From: a virus | Direction: 5' to 3' (one strand) | IMG/VR virus record: IMGVR_UViG_3300030060_005727 | Span: 1-37,846 of that record | Length of the DNA stretch: 37,846 nucleotides | Shown: piece by piece, positions 8,014 through 17,241 of the stretch | How the letters are laid out: each line of letters starts with the position of its first letter | How positions within the stretch are numbered: the stretch's first letter is position 1 | Made by a program: the position numbers and the translations under genes | Notes under the pieces: model-generated | The model's database searches: none | Told to the model about the DNA's origin: nothing | What the model saw: the letters and a program-made list of their open reading frames with translations, nothing else

Positions 8014-8942
8014 TAACCCTTGTGAATTTTACCTTTTCGTTCTTTGAACCATTTTCTAAACTGAGCAGGTGAACCGATAGTAATTGGTTTGTTACCACTT
8101 GCTGTTGATAATAATTTTTCTATCTCAACCTTAGCCAATACACTATTATCCAATACTCTTTGCATTACAAACATATCAATTATCTTTGTATTATAAACAA
8201 GAATTTCATTCCACCAAGCAGTTCTTTTATTATGTCTTGAATTAATCAAACTCTTCTTAAATAAGTCTTTGTGTTTCATTAAAGTTTTGTTTGCTAAATT
8301 AATATAATCTTTTACATATTTGTTAATGACTGGTCCTTGTGCTTTTTTAACTAATGCTTTATATTCATCATATTCTATCGCACCATCCTCTATCCATAAT
8401 CTCTCGTATTCTTTGGTTATATCATTCATTTTCCAATCAATATTATTATAATCGAGTTTTGATTTTTCTAAAGCATTATGCCATAATCCAGGTTTTCCAT
8501 CAAACACGTGAAAAGCACTTACCCATCTACGGCCTTGTTTATCAGGTGTTGTATCAAAATCCATAGACCTTTTTGCTAATAAATGTCCCTCTACATAACA
8601 AATGATACCACCCATACCTGTTTGAACACCACGACCTTTAGCTAATGATTCATCTTCGTGAGTTGCTGTAAATGTAGATATAGTTTTTTTCTTATTAAGA
8701 ACGTATTTGAGTTGTCGTATTCCATCTGGTCCTGTAATGTGAAATGATTTTATAGGTATCTTTTTACCAACTACCTTCTCCACAAATGATGGTGTAAGTG
8801 GAATCATATCTCTTTGACGAACCCAATTCAATACGGATTTTGTGTGAGCGGGATACCACTCATTATCTATCCAACTCGGCCCAGCTTGTTTAGAGGGTGC
8901 ATAAGTGGATTCCATTAATAAATCTTTAAGTTTAATCAACAA
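8013..8942 (-). CDS. Unknown 309-residue protein, faintly ADP-ribosyltransferase-like
   Basis: The start is a TTG at 8942, placed 7 bases after GGAG; the first ATG would be ten codons later but has no ribosome site. The N-terminus LIKLKDLLMES is a short amphipathic helix of a type often seen on phage structural or packaged proteins. The middle has FHITGPDGIRQL (67-78), KKTISTFT (85-92), a Gly-rich strand GVQTGMGGIICYVEG and then DKQGRRW at 134-140. The H-x-T / S-T-x / late E order is reminiscent of ADP-ribosyltransferases but the catalytic triad cannot be assigned with confidence. The C-terminal 130 residues are helical and basic. It overlaps the polymerase gene by 11 bases. Confidence 0.6.
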   Translation of the reverse strand: MLIKLKDLLMESTYAPSKQAGPSWIDNEWYPAHTKSVLNWVRQRDMIPLTPSFVEKVVGKKIPIKSFHITGPDGIRQLKYVLNKKKTISTFTATHEDESLAKGRGVQTGMGGIICYVEGHLLAKRSMDFDTTPDKQGRRWVSAFHVFDGKPGLWHNALEKSKLDYNNIDWKMNDITKEYERLWIEDGAIEYDEYKALVKKAQGPVINKYVKDYINLANKTLMKHKDLFKKSLINSRHNKRTAWWNEILVYNTKIIDMFVMQRVLDNSVLAKVEIEKLLSTASGNKPITIGSPAQFRKWFKERKGKIHKG

Positions 8943-10206
8943 ACTTCTCCGTAATATCTTTCATCTCGTGATAATTTAATCCCCAACTTACTTTAACAGG
9001 ATATTTTTCATCTTGTTCTAACGTACCCTTTATTAACTTCAAGTAATCTAACCCGTCAGCCATATTAAAGTCAAACAAAAAACTATCGTAAGAGTATAAA
9101 ACCAACCTACTTTCGAATTTCTCAATCTTAGGGATTAATCTATTTAATACCTTCATATTGTTTTCTGTTTCCATAAGTTGAATCGTGTAATTGAACAATT
9201 TATTAGCGTTCATATCACTTAAATTCTTTTTGTATATTCGTCTATTATAAATATCTGAAACGATAAATTCTTTTGAATTATATGATGTCCATAAATCATC
9301 AATATATTCGTTAACTCTACTAAAATATTCGTTTGTCTCAATCACTTCAGGTGGAACATAACCATATAAATACTGAAAGGATAGACTTTTAGCCTCTTCG
9401 TAACCCACACCATACAATTTAGCCATGTGTTCGTGAACTGAACCCTGAGGGAACTCATAACCTATCTTATCAGCTATCAATCGTAAATGATAAGCATCGA
9501 AGTCCATTTCAACCAACACTCCGTTTTTAAATCTACTTATGAAGGGTTTTCTACTACCATCTTTTTTATTGAGAGCAGCAAAGTTTGTACCTCCGAATCT
9601 ATTACTAGGTCTACCCGTAGATGTGTATATGTTATACTCACTATGTAGTTTACCTTCTTCTGTTTGAAGACCATTCTGTTCAATATAACGTAGATTACTT
9701 AAAATCTCATCATTATAAGATAAATTGATATGTTCTGAATCAATCGAGTCTTTTAGTAATGTAGATAACTCACGACAATATTCCAAATGTTTCAACACGG
9801 GAATGATTGTGTTGATGTTCTTTTTTCTATGATGAGTTATATTGAAGTAGGTATGTGAATTTGTTGTGATATTTTCAACATCTAACGGATAACCTTTTTT
9901 CATATAGTGAATCAAGTTTACATCAATAACGTTTTCTAAATTTAAAAAATAATTTAACTTCTTAGAATCAAACGTGTATTTTTTTGTTGATGAAACTAAA
10001 TCAGGGATTTCAATCTCTAATGTCTCACTATGATTGTAAGGCAGTATAAACTCTTTTCCCTTTAACGTTTGTACGTATAACAGGGATAGCTTGTCTTTTG
10101 CCGGGTGTTTATTTATATCACGTTGTATTGGTATGACAATACAATCTTCAGTTTTGAACGTTTTTAAAAAGTCTTGAAGTAGTGATTCATTCTCTACGAT
10201 TAACAA
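8932..10206 (-). CDS. Divergent, minimal family-A DNA polymerase
   Basis: This 424-residue protein keeps the order of family-A polymerase motifs: TSTGRPSNRFGGTNFAALN at 195-213 (T-x-TGRLSS..N-Q type), motif A LVEMDFDAYHLR at 231-242 with D235 (DYSQIELR equivalent), the O-helix region with EEAKSLSFQYLYGY at 270-283, the NYTIQLMETENN helix at 339-350, and motif C YSYDSFLFD with D374 (HDE equivalent). Residues 1-170 occupy the place of the 3'-5' exonuclease but I see no DxE motif, so proofreading is probably absent or provided elsewhere. It is much shorter than T7 polymerase (704). The only in-frame start is TTG 10206, overlapping thyX by 7 bases. Low similarity at the motifs leaves some doubt that it is catalytically active. 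Confidence 0.8.
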   Translation of the reverse strand: MLIVENESLLQDFLKTFKTEDCIVIPIQRDINKHPAKDKLSLLYVQTLKGKEFILPYNHSETLEIEIPDLVSSTKKYTFDSKKLNYFLNLENVIDVNLIHYMKKGYPLDVENITTNSHTYFNITHHRKKNINTIIPVLKHLEYCRELSTLLKDSIDSEHINLSYNDEILSNLRYIEQNGLQTEEGKLHSEYNIYTSTGRPSNRFGGTNFAALNKKDGSRKPFISRFKNGVLVEMDFDAYHLRLIADKIGYEFPQGSVHEHMAKLYGVGYEEAKSLSFQYLYGYVPPEVIETNEYFSRVNEYIDDLWTSYNSKEFIVSDIYNRRIYKKNLSDMNANKLFNYTIQLMETENNMKVLNRLIPKIEKFESRLVLYSYDSFLFDFNMADGLDYLKLIKGTLEQDEKYPVKVSWGLNYHEMKDITEKFVD

Positions 10207-10889
10207 TATATCTCAGTCCAAAGTTTAGTAGTTTCAGGAAAACTATCTAACATGATTGATTTCAGAGCTCTTGCATACTCTTGTATTTCAACTTGTGAAG
10301 TTTTCTCATCTCTTAGTTCTATAAAGTTCATAACACTCTGAAATGAAGCAGTCCACCAAACTTTTGTATAAACCGTGAGTGGTAATATACTACGGGCTTG
10401 TTCCTTAGCCATTCCCATCTCTAAAAACTCTTTGTAAGTCTCTATCGATTTCATCTGAGCTGTTCTCCACTTTATCGTGGCAGATACTTGGTCTTCAACT
10501 AATCCATCACTAGCTTGTTTATTGTCTTCTGATTGTTTACGAAACTCTGTTGGTTCATAAAATTCATCATAAGGGACATAACGACCACTTATCTCATTCC
10601 AGGCATGGTCTTTAGTGACGTGTGAAGATGTTGTCTCGATACCCACTACGTGTTTGTACCATTGTCTCATCACGAACTCAGGAGCTTTGATTATGACCTG
10701 AATATGTTGATGTCTAAATGGACTAAAGTGTTTGTGTTTGATTAAGAACTTAGATAACTTTCTATCTTTGTCTGTGAATTGGTCTGAACGACCTCCGAAT
10801 GATACACGAGCAGCATTTACGGGAGTCAAATCGTCTCCGAGCGTATCTACAACTTCAATGTATCCTTTATCTAATACATCTATTTTCAT
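10200..10889 (-). CDS. thyX: Flavin-dependent thymidylate synthase
   Basis: This 229-residue enzyme would convert dUMP to dTMP with FAD, NADPH and methylene-tetrahydrofolate, feeding phage DNA synthesis. Recognisable ThyX segments are HFSPFRHQHIQVIIKAPEFV, the folded-over signature RQWYKH (75-80) ... WNEISGRY (97-104), and EQARSILPLTVYTKVWWT plus FIELRDEKTSQVEIQEYA. In the canonical RHR-x7-S motif the serine is 10 residues after the first Arg; here it is 26 residues after, so there is an insertion of about 16 residues (around GIETTSSHVTKDHA), and RHR is RQW. ATG 10889 follows AAAGG. Its neighbour is the B12-dependent reductase pathway, so dNTP supply appears phage-controlled. Confidence 0.92.
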   Translation of the reverse strand: MKIDVLDKGYIEVVDTLGDDLTPVNAARVSFGGRSDQFTDKDRKLSKFLIKHKHFSPFRHQHIQVIIKAPEFVMRQWYKHVVGIETTSSHVTKDHAWNEISGRYVPYDEFYEPTEFRKQSEDNKQASDGLVEDQVSATIKWRTAQMKSIETYKEFLEMGMAKEQARSILPLTVYTKVWWTASFQSVMNFIELRDEKTSQVEIQEYARALKSIMLDSFPETTKLWTEIYC

Positions 10890-10916
10890 GTTATAACCTT
10901 TATTTAATTATATATA

Positions 10917-11525
10917 TCAAGTTTTTTTCAGTAACGATAGTTTTTTTTCTAAATCATCAGGTGAGTTAACTGGAGGTTTCCATAACTCTAATGCAAACAA
11001 TGATTTACTGATATCTGGGAAGTTCATCATCACTCTATCGATTGTACGTTGATTGTCACGAATAACTTCTTCACGTGTACCTGAAATCTTCCAACTAAAT
11101 CTAGTATATCTATATAGATTACTTTGATTTTCATAATCGTCCTTTGTGACCTCAAATACAGGTTGTGTAGAATCATTACCCACTTGTGTGAAATATCGTG
11201 TAATACTTCCTATCCTATAGTCAGCTTCAGTTGGTGTTGATTTAGTAGCTACAGGGTATTCATCTCTCGTTGGAAATTTCAAATCGTGATATGTTTTAAA
11301 TGATGATTTAATATTTTTATAAATAATTTTAGAATTACTACTATCTTTCAAACCAGTCAAAAACTTTTCATCTTTATCTGTGGTATAATAAATACTATAT
11401 AAAGTACCCGGTCTTACAGGAGCTCCGTTACGTTCGTATATAAATTCACGTAATCCGGTTCGTAATCCTTGAGTCGTTCTCTCGACGTTATCTTTGATTT
11501 CTTGTATTTGTTGTTTAGTGCTCAT
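10917..11525 (-). CDS. Unknown protein at end of baseplate operon
   Basis: The 202-residue product starts MSTKQQIQEIKDNVERTTQGLR and is rich in strands with a basic middle; residues 50-130 contain GSITRYFTQVGNDSTQPVFEV, a pattern of the kind seen in small virion proteins. It contains no catalytic motif I can name. ATG 11525 lies 2 bases after the stop of the 999-residue baseplate gene, so the two are co-transcribed and probably coupled. From context it is most likely a baseplate or tail component or a factor for its assembly. Confidence 0.65.
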   Translation of the reverse strand: MSTKQQIQEIKDNVERTTQGLRTGLREFIYERNGAPVRPGTLYSIYYTTDKDEKFLTGLKDSSNSKIIYKNIKSSFKTYHDLKFPTRDEYPVATKSTPTEADYRIGSITRYFTQVGNDSTQPVFEVTKDDYENQSNLYRYTRFSWKISGTREEVIRDNQRTIDRVMMNFPDISKSLFALELWKPPVNSPDDLEKKLSLLKKT

Positions 11526-11527
11526 AA

Positions 11528-14527
11528 TTAAAACTGCCGTGGATTCTTAGTTGCGATGTCAATCTGTTTATTAGCGGTTTTGATATTCTTATCTATTTCT
11601 TTTTGTCTCTTGGTTTCGTTATTGACAGCTTTCTTTAAGTAATTATTTATTTGTTTTTGTTTCAAGGCAGGTAATGTTTCAAAACCTGTAATGATTGAAT
11701 CTAAATTTGACCTCATCTTGCAAGCCAACGTCACGGTCCATCCTTCGTTACCAACTCTGTGATTGACATCGAAAATTTGAAACACCGTTTTGGATTGATA
11801 TTTAGCTGGGACATAAGTTGAGTGACATGAATTACCGGGAAATATACCCCCGATACCATCTATCTCTAACTCTAAATCTAAAGGTATCAACAAAGGTGTT
11901 TTTGAATTTTTATATATACCGTGTTGTGTTGTGAGAAATCCGACCGAACGTTTAAATACCGACTTCATATTTCCTTCACTATCAAACATCCCACCGAACA
12001 ATTTACCTAATTCTCTTTTCCTAACTTTAGCTCTTTGTTCATATCTAAGCAGTTCACCTAAGTCTTCGGGTGTCAAATCACGAAGCACTGGAGGAGGTGT
12101 TGACTCATCAAAATTTAATTCTTTGTATAGGTCTTCATCCTCTGCTATATTTAATTGTTTATTTATCTCGTCTAATCTATCCTCAAGTTTTTTCTCCAAC
12201 GCGATTGAGTTTTCTGTGATAAATTTTCTGATATCATCACCTTTATTAGAAAGTTTTTCATTAGCATCACCATTGGGTGTTCCTAGATTAGGTTTGTCTG
12301 ACCTGAAAGCAATATCCATATTATTATTTATTATATCGGTATTTTCATTAAACAGAGCACCTATAAAGACCCCTTCTTTTTCACCGAAAGCAGTTCCCGG
12401 GTTACCGAAATCTTTTAACTGGTCCATGTTTGTTCCATACATGACGGCTAATTGCATAGCATCAGGTATTTTAGCTGTTATGTTTTGTCTTTTTACCATA
12501 CTATCTTTTTGCCAAACAGGGAAGAAAAATATTCCTGGTTCATATCCGTCGTCTGTTACGACATCTTCACCAAACATAAAACTTTGTTTGTTTGTAACTG
12601 GTCTGTTTTTATCAAACTCGATAGCTGTTATTTGATTATCAATAATTTTAGCTCTTTGAGTTTCCTCTTCATCTGTGACAACCGAAAAACTCCAGAAGTT
12701 TAATTCTCTGTTTATGATAGAGAATAGTGATTCTAAAGCTTCCACTACATTTATCGACTCAACGGTAAACTCATCACCAACACCGAAAGCTTCCTTGATT
12801 GTTTTTGTATTTATCAACATATTACGTAAATATCCGTATTTACCAGGAACAGGTCGTTCGGTCTCTTGTGTAACCTCTTCTGTTTGTACTTTATATGGTA
12901 AAACTTCATTATCCTTTAAAATTCTCTTATCACCATTTATAGTTTCAACAAATCTTTGTTGTATCGTTTCTGTGATTGTGATTATGTCACTACCTTTCGA
13001 AAAACTACTGAAGTTATCAGTATTGTTCACTATTTCGGCTAATTTTAATAATGAAGCAGAGTCTCCTTTTACAACACCCTCTTGTCGTTTTTCGTTCGTA
13101 TTCTCTCTAGGTTCAATCACATACGGTTTACTAGGTACAGGATAAAACTGACCCGGCATTATATGATTATTTATATCAGTGGTTTGTAATTCACTATGAT
13201 TTTTTATCAAGACACTTTCATATTCACCCGAGGGTTTCCCTTCAGGTGTTCTGATTTGTTCTATAGACCTAAACTCGGTCATCACCTCAGAGTAAGAATC
13301 AACTGATGTATCAGGTTGCGTGACCATTGATAAAAACTTTGACAAAACATTATCCTCGAACCAACCCCAACGAACCCAAGCACTATCTATTGTTGATATA
13401 GTCTGTCTAGGACCTGCTGCTCCTGTAAGAGTATCAGACTTAGTAGTTATCTCACCTATATCAATTACATATTTATTTTTTTTAAAATGAAAACCTGGTG
13501 TTGGTTCGGTTTTACCATCAAAAATTTGGTCAGTTAAATATTCATCTATTTTACTTATGAATAATTTCAATGACAAAGTTGTATCTAAATCAACTAAATC
13601 ATCTTGTTTTTCAGTTCGTTTTCCTTTTGTGGTGCCTTTAGGACCTGTGGCATTTGAAATCTTAGCAGCAACTTCTTTTGTTGAGTCATTTACTGACGTG
13701 TTATAAACTATACCAGGGTCAAGAGCTACTTCATTGGGTTCTGGATTGTTTAGTATACTAGCACCTACACTCGTAATTATCGTGGTACAATCAAATCCCC
13801 CGTCCTCTCGTGTAGTGAACTCAAAGTTTTTGATTATACCGACCATCATATCGAAGTCACCGTTTTGGTCTATAACTTTTTCTCTGTATCCTGTATCAAA
13901 AGCACTAGCGTCAATGTAGGGTGCACCTACTTTATCATATAGAATAAAACTTTTGAAATTTTCTTCTTGTCCTCCATCATAAGCCCAACCCCACTCCAAT
14001 AAAACGGTTTTACCGTGGGCAAGAAAATGCGGCATCAATATATTTAATTCTTCCCAATCCCAACACGTCCATTGAACGGTGGCTTCACGAAAGGCTCTCA
14101 CTCCTCCTTTAAATGTGATGTCAGCTGATTTTAAACCTGGCATTGGTCTTTTATTTTTGTTTTCGAATGTTCTTTTTTCAGTATAGTAATAACCTATGTC
14201 TTGCATATCTTCAGCTGATATCAATTCACCATCTATAGTTGGTGTATGATAAGTTCTTGAACCATATATTTCATCATATCCACCTGGAATATTATTATTG
14301 TCTTTTAATTTACCCCCACTCAAAACAACAGGATTAGTTTGACCTGAACACATTCTTAAAAATGTTGAACGTGTAGCTAGTTTAGCGTGAGTCAAAGTCC
14401 CATCAGGGTCTTTTCTGTTTTGTTTATTAGCTGAACCGATTTGTTCATTTGGGTCTCTACCGAGCACACGCATCTTTTCGAATAATCGTCTTTGTATTTG
14501 AGCGGCGATTGGGGTGAGATTAATCAT
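11528..14527 (-). CDS. Large baseplate hub-like structural protein
   Basis: This is a 999-residue virion protein without enzyme motifs. The N-terminal half contains aromatic-rich segments such as RAFREATVQWTCWDWEELN and KTVLLEWGWAYDGGQ. The C-terminal 180 residues are the most telling: LLIPLDLELEIDGIGGIFPG, then YQSKTVFQIFDVNHRVGNEG, then WTVTLACKMR. This order (DG.GGI.PG, FQI..V.H, W.T....+R) is typical of phage hub proteins of the gp27/late-control-D class that sit at the axis of the baseplate. The end is a Lys-rich helix (QKQINNYLKKAVNNETKRQ). ATG 14527 follows the LysM-like gene by 6 bases. The exact T4 equivalent is uncertain. Confidence 0.72.
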   Translation of the reverse strand: MINLTPIAAQIQRRLFEKMRVLGRDPNEQIGSANKQNRKDPDGTLTHAKLATRSTFLRMCSGQTNPVVLSGGKLKDNNNIPGGYDEIYGSRTYHTPTIDGELISAEDMQDIGYYYTEKRTFENKNKRPMPGLKSADITFKGGVRAFREATVQWTCWDWEELNILMPHFLAHGKTVLLEWGWAYDGGQEENFKSFILYDKVGAPYIDASAFDTGYREKVIDQNGDFDMMVGIIKNFEFTTREDGGFDCTTIITSVGASILNNPEPNEVALDPGIVYNTSVNDSTKEVAAKISNATGPKGTTKGKRTEKQDDLVDLDTTLSLKLFISKIDEYLTDQIFDGKTEPTPGFHFKKNKYVIDIGEITTKSDTLTGAAGPRQTISTIDSAWVRWGWFEDNVLSKFLSMVTQPDTSVDSYSEVMTEFRSIEQIRTPEGKPSGEYESVLIKNHSELQTTDINNHIMPGQFYPVPSKPYVIEPRENTNEKRQEGVVKGDSASLLKLAEIVNNTDNFSSFSKGSDIITITETIQQRFVETINGDKRILKDNEVLPYKVQTEEVTQETERPVPGKYGYLRNMLINTKTIKEAFGVGDEFTVESINVVEALESLFSIINRELNFWSFSVVTDEEETQRAKIIDNQITAIEFDKNRPVTNKQSFMFGEDVVTDDGYEPGIFFFPVWQKDSMVKRQNITAKIPDAMQLAVMYGTNMDQLKDFGNPGTAFGEKEGVFIGALFNENTDIINNNMDIAFRSDKPNLGTPNGDANEKLSNKGDDIRKFITENSIALEKKLEDRLDEINKQLNIAEDEDLYKELNFDESTPPPVLRDLTPEDLGELLRYEQRAKVRKRELGKLFGGMFDSEGNMKSVFKRSVGFLTTQHGIYKNSKTPLLIPLDLELEIDGIGGIFPGNSCHSTYVPAKYQSKTVFQIFDVNHRVGNEGWTVTLACKMRSNLDSIITGFETLPALKQKQINNYLKKAVNNETKRQKEIDKNIKTANKQIDIATKNPRQF

Positions 14528-14533
14528 AACTTT

Positions 14534-14827
14534 TTAACCGTTGAGTTTTTGAAAGTTTCTTACTATCTGCGTTATGTTTCCTGGTATTCTGAGTAAATCT
14601 TCTGTGCTGACAGCTGTATCTCCTTTGAGTCCATTTGATTTAGCTATTATCCACCATAATGTAGAGTCACCGTAATATCTATGAGCTAACAAATCTAATC
14701 TATCACCATCGAGAGGTCTTATAAATATGTCCGAATCCTGTATAGGTATTTCAGGATAGTAGGTTGTCCCGTAAACACGTACACCTGACTTATCTAGTTT
14801 TTGTCTAGTTGTGCTATATCTTCTCAT
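14534..14827 (-). CDS. LysM-like baseplate protein (gp53/tail protein X type)
   Basis: The 97-residue product contains one LysM-like fold: GDRLDLLAHRYYGDSTLWWI followed by AKSNGLKG and LRIPGN, the pattern of phage tail X and of the T4 gp53 baseplate wedge protein. Such proteins bridge the baseplate hub and wedges or bind peptidoglycan. The N-terminal 40 residues (RRYSTTRQKLDKSGVRVYGT) are basic and tyrosine-rich. ATG 14827 overlaps the stop of the preceding 804-residue gene (TAATG). The neighbours on both sides are baseplate genes, which supports a structural role. Confidence 0.78.
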   Translation of the reverse strand: MRRYSTTRQKLDKSGVRVYGTTYYPEIPIQDSDIFIRPLDGDRLDLLAHRYYGDSTLWWIIAKSNGLKGDTAVSTEDLLRIPGNITQIVRNFQKLNG

Positions 14828-17241
14828 TATATCCCTGCCATACTAAGTATTTGTTTCGAACGTTTTTGAGCTTCTTTTGCTGACTCAGGGTCAATTCCTT
14901 GTTTTTGTAAACCACTTAATAAATCTTCTTGAGCAAATTTAGCAGCGTTCTTAGGGTCTTTGAGTATATTTTGTAGTAAAGTTTTATCTTTGTCGTAATT
15001 TTTCTTTCTCTGTAACCAAGGATAACTATAAAGTGCCTGGTCTGAAGCTGGTAAGTCGCTCATAATAGGAATAAAAGTACAATTAGCCTGAAGGTATTTA
15101 GGTGATTTAGTCCACAATGTTTCCCATGTACCATTATCCTGCACGGTATACGTAAGAGCTGAAATATATCCTGGCATCTCTGTATACATTTCTCCTATCG
15201 TTAACTTTGTGAATGGAGCTACCATTGTTCCACTTCTGAAATCAGGATATGTCTGTCCAGCTAAAGCATTCATTTTTGTCCATAAAACGGGTAGTTCTTC
15301 TGCTGACTTTGGATAAATATCAAAAGTAAAACTGATTGTTCTACTCGTCCCGGTGTAAACATAAACTTTATCAGGTCTTCCAATATACTTTTCTTCAGCA
15401 TAATCAGGTGTGAATGAATCCGATATACCACTTAGTATAGCTCTGAATACTATGTAGTTACTATTCATATCAACGAATCTAAATGGAATAAAATCTAATT
15501 CTTCTTCCGTTTTACCTTCAGGTGATTTAGCTGTCTCACGAGGACCATAGGGAATAAGATTTACTCGGTCTCTACGAACATCAGCAAAGGCATCTAAGTC
15601 TTGAGTAACTTGTGAAATTGCTTTTTTAGAACTATCTACAGGCAGTTTATCGATATTAATAACTGGTATAAGTTCTTTTATACCTGCATAGAGTTGTCCT
15701 GCATTTTGAACTAAACCATTTACTCCCGAGAGGTCGAATGAATTTGGACTTCTTCCACTGAATGGATTTTTTACTTTAGGGAATGAAAACTTTTTACCTA
15801 CATTAGGAAGACCTATGTTAATCTTAGGACCTCTCAAATTTTTTAAATATCTTATACCTGCACCTGCTATATTAGATACAGCATCAGCTACAGGAGCTAC
15901 TAAACTCAATAACTTATCAGTAGGGAAGTCTAATTGAGAATCAACCGTTATATTATATTTTCGTTGAAAATCAGGTGAGTTGATATTGATTCCGTTTGGT
16001 GCCCAATTACTTGGAAACTTTTTCAAAACTTCCTTCGGTACACTACCTCCTTGTTCTTCTATTGATAAGTTGTATTTTTCAATAGGAGATTTTATATCAA
16101 ATTGAGTTAATACACCAAGGGTGGGGTCAAAATCTCGATTTATACTTATTTGTAAACTACGTACACCTGGTTGACTTGCTAAAGATAAAGGATTATATTT
16201 CTGTAAATTTACTGCTGTTTTTGCTGCATTACCCGATTCAGAACCGAAACTTCCTCCATTATAACCTTTTCTAAAAACTTTGTTATCAATAGTTCCGAAA
16301 GCTGTATTGTTATTTAAATTACTAGGATAAACACCAGAGATAGGGCCTCTAACCGAACCTAAATTAGCTTCAGGATTACTTCTTTTCAATACTCGTTGTT
16401 TTTCTAAAAATCCTAAACCTTTAGCTGAAGCTAAGAACATTCCCATTCTAAACAAATCAGCTCCTGCTCTATCGACATATACAGAGGGTTGTCTACCTAT
16501 GACGGCTCCCCCTAATTCATCCAAAAAGTTAAATCCTATTCGAAGAATTTGTCCTGCTTTATCAATACCAGTACCCTCTAGCTTACCTGTAAATTTATCT
16601 ACTCCCCAATTATTTCCTATATCTCTAACGACAAATGGTTGTTTGAATCCGAGATTAACAGGTCCTGTACCTCTTGGAGGTCCTTTGATACCTAATGGAC
16701 CACTTCCTTTGAGTTGTGCATAATAATCAGATAAAGGAAAGTTACTGATACGTGGTGGTGGATTGTTGTGTTGTATTTGAATTGGTGTTTGTCGTGAACG
16801 GTCATATTTATCAACTCGTGTTTGAACATATTTTTGTACATTTGTATCAATGGGATTAAAATTTCCTGAACTATCAAGAAAGACGTTATTGGGTATAGCA
16901 TCAGGTACAAAAGCATTAAGAGGTGTAGTTGTTGGTCGTTTTGCAAGTGGAGCTGTAGGTTTGAAGAAACCTATCTCTCTACTAGGTACTTTAGATTTTC
17001 TGAGAGCTTGGGTAGCTGCTTGAAAAGTCCTAGTGTTTTGTGTTTTGATTGATAATCCGATTTCTCGTAGTTTAGCTGATTGTAGTTCAAGTTTACGTTT
17101 AGCGTCAACTCTTTTTTGAGCGTCTAGTTCTGATTGTCTCTTTTGTAGAGCACGTTGTTTACTTGCCTCGATTTGAGGGTCTTTCACACGACGTGAGGCT
17201 CCTGCTCTTGATAAATTTGATTTTTGGTCAACGACACCCAT
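14827..17241 (-). CDS. Baseplate/tail-tube-associated structural protein
   Basis: This 804-residue protein has a basic, glutamine- and lysine-rich coiled N-terminus (about 1-75), a long Pro/Asn/Gly-rich middle of low complexity, and a conserved C-terminal domain from about 570: FIPFRFVDMNSNYIVFRAIL, SDSFTPDYAEEKYIGRPDKVY, YTGTSRTISFTFDIYP, ELPVLWTKMNALAGQTYPDF and APFTKLTIGEMY. I know this C-terminal pattern from many large myovirus baseplate operons, where it is a tail-tube or baseplate component, but I cannot assign it to a T4 gene number. ATG 17241 overlaps the tape-measure-like gene as TAATG. The long flexible middle may thread or tether parts during assembly. Confidence 0.68.
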   Translation of the reverse strand: MGVVDQKSNLSRAGASRRVKDPQIEASKQRALQKRQSELDAQKRVDAKRKLELQSAKLREIGLSIKTQNTRTFQAATQALRKSKVPSREIGFFKPTAPLAKRPTTTPLNAFVPDAIPNNVFLDSSGNFNPIDTNVQKYVQTRVDKYDRSRQTPIQIQHNNPPPRISNFPLSDYYAQLKGSGPLGIKGPPRGTGPVNLGFKQPFVVRDIGNNWGVDKFTGKLEGTGIDKAGQILRIGFNFLDELGGAVIGRQPSVYVDRAGADLFRMGMFLASAKGLGFLEKQRVLKRSNPEANLGSVRGPISGVYPSNLNNNTAFGTIDNKVFRKGYNGGSFGSESGNAAKTAVNLQKYNPLSLASQPGVRSLQISINRDFDPTLGVLTQFDIKSPIEKYNLSIEEQGGSVPKEVLKKFPSNWAPNGININSPDFQRKYNITVDSQLDFPTDKLLSLVAPVADAVSNIAGAGIRYLKNLRGPKINIGLPNVGKKFSFPKVKNPFSGRSPNSFDLSGVNGLVQNAGQLYAGIKELIPVINIDKLPVDSSKKAISQVTQDLDAFADVRRDRVNLIPYGPRETAKSPEGKTEEELDFIPFRFVDMNSNYIVFRAILSGISDSFTPDYAEEKYIGRPDKVYVYTGTSRTISFTFDIYPKSAEELPVLWTKMNALAGQTYPDFRSGTMVAPFTKLTIGEMYTEMPGYISALTYTVQDNGTWETLWTKSPKYLQANCTFIPIMSDLPASDQALYSYPWLQRKKNYDKDKTLLQNILKDPKNAAKFAQEDLLSGLQKQGIDPESAKEAQKRSKQILSMAGI

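Noticed and set aside
11931-12635. Long plus-strand open frame of 234 codons
   Set aside because: It lies wholly inside the 999-residue baseplate gene, is Ser/Leu/Phe-rich in the way antisense frames are, and has no ribosome site or neighbour on that strand.
12675-13145. Plus-strand open frame of 156 codons
   Set aside because: Antisense to the same baseplate gene, with no protein-like motif; the minus frame is clearly the coding one.
15315-15335. ATAAATATCAAAAG, similar to the recurring AT-rich element
   Set aside because: It lies inside coding sequence for FDIYPK of the 804-residue protein, so chance resemblance is the simpler explanation.
16692-16946. Minus-strand open frame of 84 codons inside the 804-residue gene
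   Set aside because: Out-of-frame shadow with an unusual His/Leu-rich composition; the host frame is conserved and continuous.
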